A stretch of DNA of 64,000 nucleotides. Origin: Archegozetes longisetosus. Taxonomy: Eukaryota; Arthropoda; Arachnida; Sarcoptiformes; Trhypochthoniidae. How positions within the stretch are numbered: the stretch's first letter is position 1; each line of letters begins with the position of its first letter. A program made the position numbers and the translations under genes. The notes below the pieces were generated by a model, which did not search any database, was not told where the DNA came from, and worked only from the letters and a program-made list of their open reading frames with translations. Positions 57,708 through 64,000 of the stretch are shown one piece after another. The stretch spans positions 3,423,129-3,487,128 of the forward strand of contig JAEMBT020000007.1 of assembly GCA_018873245.2 (NCBI GenBank), given 5' to 3'.

Positions 57708-59403
57708 AGGCACTCTTCAGAAAAGTTTCTAGCTATCGAATGGTATAATTCTTTTTTAAAACTCAATATAATTAGTTTTTAGTTAATTTTAAACTACGAC
57801 TAAAATTTTTCGGCCACGAGTCCCAAACACTTCAGTATTTTCGCATAAATTTCAGTGCTTTTCTTCAAGTCAAGTTCTGGCGAGAGGTTTGCTTTCCGGT
57901 CATAGTGTGCTGCAGCAAAACTTGCGGATCAGGGGTTTTACTACGTCACTATTCCTCTATCAAACACTAACACAAGCTCTCAATATTCACAGTCCATACC
58001 AAAGGCCAGTATAGCGGTTGAAAATTCAGCCAAATCATAAGGCAACTATTGCCGATGTATTTCCTTCGTAAGATTTTTTCTAACGGTAGGACTCATGGCT
58101 GATTAGTTTATATGTGCAAAGTTTTTAATAAATCGCTGTATAGTGAGTTCATATCATATAGATAATTGATTTGTGATATTCAAAAGAAGCGCTCAACCGA
58201 TATGCTTAAGACTTATATTTCTGGAAACTGTTTGCAAAAATCTTTGAAATGATGTGCATATCATCATCTGTTCCAATTGTTCCACCAATGAACATCGGTG
58301 ATATGCACCTCATTTCAAAGGTTCTTGCATAAAGTTTCTAGAAATATAAGTCTTAAGCATATCGGTTGAGCGCTTCAGGAGTTGTAAACTTTTGAAATTT
58401 TGAATATCACTCTTTAAGAATCAATTATCTATATGATGACGAGTGCTTGGAACTCACTATACAGCGATTTATTAAAAACATCGCGCATATAAACTAATCA
58501 ACCACGAGTTCCACTGTTATAAAAGACTTACGCAAGAAATAGATCAACAATGGTTAAGCATGAGGTATTTCGGCGTGAAAAAATCAGAAATCGGCGGTTA
58601 ATTTCGGCGTGAAATATTAGGACATTTTTCGGTTTTTCCGGTTTCGACCGATTTATTTATTTAAAATTCAGTTTACATAAGAGTTTATAAATGTTTTAAT
58701 AATTATTAAAAACAGCTTTATATAACACAATTGATTTCATCTTCTGATGATTCTTTTCTTTTTTTGCATCAATTACTTCTAAATCTTCGTATTCACTGAC
58801 CCATTCTTTTGCAGATCTTTTCTCGACAAATTAATCACTTATTTTTAAAATTTCGTAAATAAAATAAGGAAACACAAAATACAAAAAGACATTTAAACAT
58901 AAAATATTTAGCGTAAACGTCAAGAGTGTTTAGACTTTAAACTATTATAACACGTATTTCAACAAAATAATTTCCGGTTTTTTCCGGTTCACGCCGAAAG
59001 TGCTGATTCTTTCTCGGCGGTCTTTTTCGGCTCACATCGAAATATCTCATGCCTAACAATAGTTGTTTTATAGTTTGGCTGAATTTTCAGCCACTACTTT
59101 AGCCATTGATATAAGCTGTCAATATTGAGAGCTTGTGCTATGGTTGACAGAGGAATAGTGGCGTAGTAAAACTCATGATTCGCAAGCTGTGCTGCAGTAC
59201 ACTATGACTGGAAAGCAGACCTCTCACCAGAACTTGACTTGAAGAAAAGCACTAAAATCTAATACAAAAATACTGAAGTGTTTGGGACTCGTGGCTGAAA
59301 AAATTTTAGTCGCAGTTGTTATTTAAAATAAAAACTAATTAAATTGAATTTTTTAAAATGAGTTATACCGTTTGATGGTCAGAAACTTTTCCGAGGAGTA
59401 CCT
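57708..59403. mobile_element. Foldback palindrome, interrupted by a later insertion
   Basis: Left arm 57708 to about 58285; right arm about 58285-58555 plus 59057-59403. The arms match through AGTTTCT and GAATGGTATAA-type ends, CACGAGTCCCAAACACTTCA, TTTTCTTCAAGTCAAGTTCT, AACTCACTATACAGCGATTT and AAGACTTATATTTCTGGAAA with their inverses. With the insert removed, the palindrome is about 1.2 kb. Arms have diverged visibly. No coding sequence. Outer target duplication not clear. Confidence 0.88.
58556..59056. mobile_element. 501-bp hAT-like MITE nested in the foldback
   Basis: The ends AAGCATGAGGTATTTCGGCG and, inverted, AGGCATGAGATATTTCGATG match. CAATGGTT (58548-58555) and CAATAGTT (59057-59064) form an 8-bp target duplication with one change. 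The opposite arm of the palindrome shows the uninterrupted CAATAGTT, which confirms the insertion point. Both ends carry CGGCGTGAA/CCGGTTT-type inner repeats. Confidence 0.88.
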
Positions 59404-60180
59404 GTAAAAGTGTTTACATTTTTTAACAACTTACTGATTCTTTCATTCCAGTTTATTAGAAACGTTGACTCAATATATGGCGAAGTACTACTTGATGGAA
59501 CAGTTATGATGAAAGCCTAAGTCTATAAATGATCATTTTATGTATTCATGTGTTATTGTGCCCTCTCATTGAAATACGAAGACTTTGCTGACGTTCTTAT
59601 ATGTATTAAAAGGCTATGAAGTGGTCGTATTCAAGGCTTACAATGAAAGTCAAAGATATCGTTCTAATGTTATTGGTGAATAAATTAGAAGAACGATTGA
59701 AAGCGCTTTCAATCCGTTATTCGCTTTATATTTTTAATAAATTTCTGAAATTTAAACATATTATATAATAATTTTGTTTATAAAAATGTAATTATCTAGT
59801 CTTAAATGAAGCAATTGTACATATTAATAAAGAAATTTTTTGCATCTTTTAAAATATTTTGAAACCTCTTTCAAAGGATTTGAGTTCATATACAATAATA
59901 TACATGTCTAGAGTTCAAGACATAGTTAAGTCTTAGGACATATTTACAAATATATGGAGATTTTAAGACATACGTATGGCTTCAAGCCTCTAAAATGTCT
60001 TTTATAAGACTTAACAACATATTCGTTTCGAACCGTTTTTGATCCATACAAAAGTATTTTTTAATACTTATTAATAAAATTTTTTTCGGTGAGTAGATCG
60101 ACATACAGGGCCACTTGGCCTCAGCTCTCTGAGAATTTCAGCTGAAGAGCCTATACTCCTCCGAGCGCGAATTCAGCTCG
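59404..60180. other. Intergenic
   Basis: No gene seen. 59870-60010 repeats short AAGACATA-type words. Confidence 0.45.
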
Positions 60181-60189
60181 GCACCGCTC

Positions 60190-60470
60190 CACTACAAAGC
60201 ATCATATCTACATTTTAGTAGATATGGCCAAACGCGGTGCCGAGTCAGTCTTGCACTGCTGCTGTCAGTGCAAAAGTGGCCTGAGAACGGTCGGGTGTTG
60301 TGCCCACGTCATGACCGTTCTTTGGTTCTTAGGATGTGCGCGGCACATATCAGAGTTCCAAGTCTAGCAGAATCCTTAGATGGGATTTGCATGATGTGGA
60401 ATCCAATGATAGCGAGCAAGACTGGTGAAGTTTGGTATCTTTTATATTTTACTTTAAAATAATTCAATTA
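60190..60470 (+). pseudogene. Decayed transposase-like fragment with SWIM-type motif
   Basis: On the plus strand at about 60250-60350 one frame reads CCCQCKSGLRTVGCCAHV followed by MTVLWFLGCARH. The CxC...GCCAHV pattern is the SWIM-type zinc motif found near the end of a widespread group of transposable-element proteins in invertebrates. Stops follow at once, and the start is not visible. GC content is higher than the surroundings. Family assignment is from memory of the motif. Confidence 0.5.
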
Positions 60471-61772
60471 TAAATTATTTTATAATAACTCATACACTTT
60501 ACACTTTTATACATTTCTAAGCTTTTGTACATATGTTTTTATAATGTACCTGCAATTTTTTATATTTTTAAATGAAATTCTTAAGTATTTTCACCAGAGA
60601 TATTTATTGGTTTTTAGCCTGTAACTTTCTAAGCGATTCGCTGACCTAAAAAATTCTTTCGGTTAATTGTATGTCTTGTACTAGACTACAACTTCGGTAG
60701 GCCACTGTTTGGAGGCGTCAATAGGCCAGAGTCTACGGGTTTTGGGCGAACTCCTCTGTTTATCGAGGCTTTAGATGCTTTATTATTCAATTTTATTTTA
60801 TATTTGAACAAGTGCTCTTTATGCTATTATTAACAGTATAATTCGAAAGAATAGTTAGTAGAGTTTTTCTTTGTCATACCTATTCAAATGAATTCAATTT
60901 CGTATACGAAGCAACGGATTGAAGTTTTGCCCACTTGTCAAACAAGGAATGCAATTCAAACACTCTCAATCCTTCACTCGTTAGACTAATCTTTTGTTTC
61001 TTACAGAAAATTGAATCCGTATTAAGAAAGAACTCAAGAAAACTATCTGCCTCACTGTCTTATGTCAATTTATTGGGAAAATTTTCAAAAAGGAGCCAAA
61101 AATTCTTAATAATTTTCAGATTTTCTTTGCCTGAAACGATAGAAGAAAAAGTCAAAACACTCTTTGAGTCAATCGAAATATTGATAGAAATATTTAGAAA
61201 AGAATATCGTATTTGTAAAGAAATGGATTCGAGACATAACATTTGCGCGTTGTTGTAGAGCATCTCTAAAATATTTTGGCTAAACATCTATTTCTCAGTG
61301 GATCACAATTAGAGCAAAAACTCAATTATGGCATTTATCGAACACAATACAGATCATATACAATATAAAACTTAGGAAAAAATGTTGTTCAACTCTTATG
61401 GGAAGAATTAGTGTTAATTTGAACGCTACTCACAACACTTTTCTATTGGAATGTTTCGATTTTGGTAATCAAAATGAATATTATGGCATTGTTAGAAAGC
61501 AATAGATAGCGTTAAAGTAAGCTGATATTTTTCACCTGTTTGGCACCTGTTTATTATGCCTAGTAACTGGTAGTTGAACTGTTATGATATTCAAAAATGG
61601 AAATTGACTCATTTGAACTTCCTATTGGCTAATGTTCGGCATTCAATAGTTGAAGTTCTTATTGAGAATTTTTTGTATCCAAAATAAATTCTCCTTGTTA
61701 TTTATTTGAGTATTACTTTATTTTCGAATTTATTTAGGGAAAAATAGCTTTGAACTCGAGAATAAATCAAGT
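60471..61772. other. Intergenic, 3' of right chitosanase gene
   Basis: No gene supported. An open frame at 60935-61258 (107 codons, Lys/Leu-rich) has no signature; a moderately GC-rich piece at 60690-60770 is unassigned. Confidence 0.45.
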
Positions 61773-61778
61773 TTTATT
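61773..61778 (-). terminator. AATAAA signal of distal last exon of chitosanase
   Basis: Minus-strand AATAAA lies 60 bp past the stop of the distal last exon. Confidence 0.6.
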
Positions 61779-61837
61779 CTAATTGAAAATTTTAAAGAAT
61801 AATGTTAATTTCGGGTATAGTTTAAATGATCCCAAAT

Positions 61838-63677
61838 CTACGGGATAGTGGCTGAATGGTTGGGTGTCTTCACGTGAATAGGTCCATGTAAGTCCATATT
61901 TCCTTCATCTAGAAGTTTGACCATAGCGTCCACTCTATCTACTGATTCCTTCCATCCTTGTTCAGTTGACTTGTCGTGTGGATGAGTCAAGACGTTGCGT
62001 CTTGTCTTCAACAACTCTCTGATCCACGTCTTCTCATCAGTCTTAACGGGTCCGCCTTCTGTTTGTTCAGTTTTTTTGACGATAGCATTTAGAGAGTCGG
62101 GATCATCACCTCCTCCATGTTGGATAATGCAGTCATAAAAAGCACACTGGCCTAAAGCACTCTTCACATTAGCCTTCTCTGCCGCTTGCATTGCAGGTCT
62201 AGTACACAATGAATATTTCAGGATTAGTAATTTAAATTTCATTTTCTACGGGAAAGTTTTGTCAGCATTTTATTAAATATTAAATTTTGAATTTCAAGAT
62301 TGAAAACATGTCATAGATGGACGAATGTGAGAATCGAGAATTAAAATTTAGGTCTAAATATAAGATCTTTCTAAGTAAAATCACTTTAATTCACTTTTTG
62401 TGCAATTTTATGTTTCTCGAAGAGTTTTAAACATTGATTCAAACAGACTAAAAAAGCAAACACTTTAGCCACTAATAGTTAAATGTTATTATATGCTAAG
62501 AAATACATTTATTATTTGTCAGGATCTTAGATTTTTAAGTCTATGGAATAGTGGCTGAATGGTTAGGTGTCTTCACGTGAATAGGTCCATGCAAGTCCAT
62601 ATTTCCCTCATCCAGAAGTTTGACCATAGCATCAACTCTGTCCACTGATTGTTTCCATTCATTTTCAGTTTCTTTATCGTGTGGATGAGTCAAATCGGCG
62701 CGTCTTGTCTTCAAGAATTCTCTGATCCACTTCTTCTCATCAGTATTAACGGGTCCACCTTCTGTTTGTTCAGTTCTTTTGATGATAGCTTCGATAGAAT
62801 CGGGATCGTCACCTGATCCGTGTTGGATAATGCAGTCATAAAAAGCACATTGACCTAAAGCACTCTTAACATTGGCCTTCTCTGCTAACTTCATGGCAGG
62901 ACTTGGATTGAAAAATTTTCAATGTAAAATATTTTTACTCCAATTGACTTACTGTGATTTTTTCGATTGTTATTGATAGACAAAAACTGAGTGTTTCGTA
63001 AATAATATTTCAAGACTGTTAGTAAAACTAGTTTTTCAATTCTATTAATATTAGATCTGATTGGAAAACGGTCTATTTCAAGCAGTCAAATATTTAATCA
63101 ATAATCTAATTTCGTTTAAATTGCTTCAAGTGCATAACTTTAGCTAACGAACCGCCAAAGTAAACAATTAAATAAACATTCAGTTGCTAAAAGCTTCAAT
63201 TACTAATGATTGAAAAGTTGTATATAAAATATTTTAATAAAAGAATGAGAAATTAATTTGTCAATACCTGTAATACATCTCATCGCTCACTTCATCCTGA
63301 ACTTGACGGAAAACTGGATCTTTGGCGCACTCTTTCCAGGCGGCCGGATATCCATTCAAATGACTGACATCACCGCTCGGATGTTGAGCTAACCTCTCGA
63401 GTTCTGGAATAAACTTAGCCAAAGCATTGCCCGGGTGTTTGGCTGTATATTTCTTGATGACTTCCAGGGCATCAGCAGTTCCAGTTGTGAATCCAGCTCT
63501 TCCTGCAGTATAACCTCTGCCGTCGTGAATATTTTCGACGTAAGCGTATTGAAGTTCAATCGTGTCATTCTCGAAAATACTGGTGTATTGTTCGCAACGC
63601 CTCTTCTGATCTTTAGTGAGTTCTGCCTCGGCAGTCAATGCAATCAATGCTAATACGAATAACAATGAAAACTTCAT
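61838..63677 (-). CDS. GH46 chitosanase, isoform with distal last exon
   Basis: Exon 63677-63268 joined to 62198-61838 gives 256 residues. Donor CAG|GTATTG and acceptor TACTAG|AC restore the Arg of the bacterial-type YYRPAM junction. A signal peptide covers residues 1-18 (MKFSLLFVLALIALTAEA). The N-terminal exon holds both catalytic acids, Glu36 in SIFENDT and Asp52 in HDGRGYTAG; the last exon gives the rest of the GH46 fold (CAFYDCIIQHGGGDDPDS, SVDRVDAM, GPIHVKTPNHSATIP). The enzyme should hydrolyse chitosan outside the cell, for instance from fungal walls or deacetylated chitin. The closest relatives I recall are actinobacterial; the intron and TATA box show it is domesticated. It could instead be the last exon of a second gene whose first exon was lost. 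Confidence 0.8.
62508..62513 (-). terminator. AATAAA signal of proximal last exon of chitosanase
   Basis: Minus-strand AATAAA lies 28 bp past the stop of the proximal last exon, before the distal last exon begins. Confidence 0.6.
62541..63677 (-). CDS. GH46 chitosanase, isoform with proximal last exon
   Basis: Exon 63677-63268 joined to 62901-62541 gives 256 residues. Acceptor CCAAG|T yields YYSPAM at the junction, where the other isoform has Arg. The last exon is the same length (361 bp) as the distal one and differs at scattered sites (AMKLAEK against AMQAAEK, HGSGDDPDSIEAI against HGGGDDPDSLNAI, RRADLTHPHDKET against RRNVLTHPHDKST). Both exons are fully open with the same C-terminal motif. 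Catalytic residues come from the shared first exon. Confidence 0.85.
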
Positions 63678-63737
63678 TCTTGTTATCTATTCAAAACTGA
63701 TTCGAATAACTATTTTTTTGAGGTTGCAGTAACGGGC

Positions 63738-63745
63738 TTTATATA
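63738..63745 (-). promoter_or_regulatory. TATA box of right chitosanase gene
   Basis: Minus-strand TATATAAA lies 61 bp before the ATG at 63677, in a GC-richer setting (GGCGTATATAAAGCCCG). It implies a 5' UTR of about 30 bases. Confidence 0.65.
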
Positions 63746-64000
63746 CGCCAGGTTTTATGAGTCAGGTTTCTGGTAATCTATTGAAAATTATCTTTTAGAT
63801 AATTTTGTTCTTTTCAATGGAAAATATTAGTAACTGTCCAAAACCATGATGTAGCTGTGACAAATACTGATAATTTATTTAGATCTTAGACATCAAACAT
63901 CTGTTATGTCATATTTTTATTATCCATGTCTTATACCTTTAAACCTACAATTAATAAATCCTAAGTTCAAAGCATAAGCTAAAAAATAAGTTTAAAATTT
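63746..64000. other. Upstream flank of right chitosanase gene
   Basis: AT-rich; nothing further recognised up to the window end. Confidence 0.5.

Noticed and set aside
60935-61258. 107-codon open frame with an acceptor-like TTTCTTACAG inside
   Set aside because: No partner exon, no domain and biased composition; not enough to call a gene.
61838-62242. Separate gene starting at the ATG at 62242 for the distal chitosanase exon
   Set aside because: The first codons lie in intron-like sequence, and a good acceptor at 62199-62200 restores the family reading frame, so it is a last exon and not an independent start.
1-64000. tRNA, rRNA, CRISPR arrays and LTR-flanked elements
   Set aside because: Looked for typical motifs and found none that hold up; the inverted-repeat elements here are DNA-transposon or foldback types, and the RT traces are LINE-like.

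Overview
The window is eukaryotic nuclear DNA: AT-rich, with wide gene spacing, short phase-consistent GT-AG introns (about 60-120 bp in most genes), TATA boxes, AATAAA signals and many small inverted-repeat transposons. The gene content (an ionotropic receptor of the arthropod IR type, a secreted alpha carbonic anhydrase, an expanded C2H2 zinc-finger family) points to an arthropod. An acariform mite or a similar small soil or plant-dwelling arthropod is my best guess, but the sequence alone does not fix the group.

Layout. (1) Both ends carry GH46 chitosanase genes facing inward. These are secreted, bacterial-type enzymes that have gained an intron at the same site. The right-hand gene (63.7-61.8 kb, minus) keeps both catalytic acids and has two tandem alternative last exons, each with its own AATAAA. 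The left-hand copy (0.95-1.98 kb, plus) has replaced both catalytic acids (E to D and D to N) and looks like a pseudoenzyme. (2) From 2.4 to 38.6 kb lies a cluster of paralogous C2H2 zinc-finger genes: a decayed fragment, then ZF-A and ZF-B (minus), and ZF-C, ZF-D, ZF-E and ZF-F (plus). They share an N-terminal D-x-GYIQII motif. Several show active birth and death: ZF-B has lost its start, ZF-E has lost its last fingers, and ZF-E and ZF-F share nearly identical ends around a diverged middle. Between B and C lie a 0.77-kb palindrome, a decayed sushi-domain membrane protein gene with a Tc1/mariner remnant inside it, and an unidentified decayed coding-like stretch. (3) A complete five-exon carbonic anhydrase gene (40.2-39.0 kb, minus) sits tail-to-tail with ZF-F, and a decayed tandem copy of it lies at 41.6-42.25 kb. 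(4) An ionotropic receptor gene (56.3-45.9 kb, minus) has four exons with perfectly matching splice phases but two in-frame stops. Its introns are swollen by transposons: a hAT-type MITE with perfect 8-bp target duplications, a 583-bp long-TIR element, and a decayed non-LTR retrotransposon that holds a further MITE. (5) From 56.3 to 60.5 kb there is a direct repeat upstream of the receptor, a 1.7-kb nested foldback (a palindrome split by a later hAT-like insertion), and a decayed fragment with a SWIM-like CxC...CxH motif.

The genes do not form one pathway. The chitosanases probably act on fungal wall chitosan in the gut or saliva, the carbonic anhydrase is a secreted CO2/bicarbonate enzyme, the receptor is chemosensory or its relic, and the zinc-finger family is probably nuclear and regulatory. 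The shared theme is fast gene-family turnover in a transposon-rich region. Alignments here were done by eye, so identity statements are qualitative.
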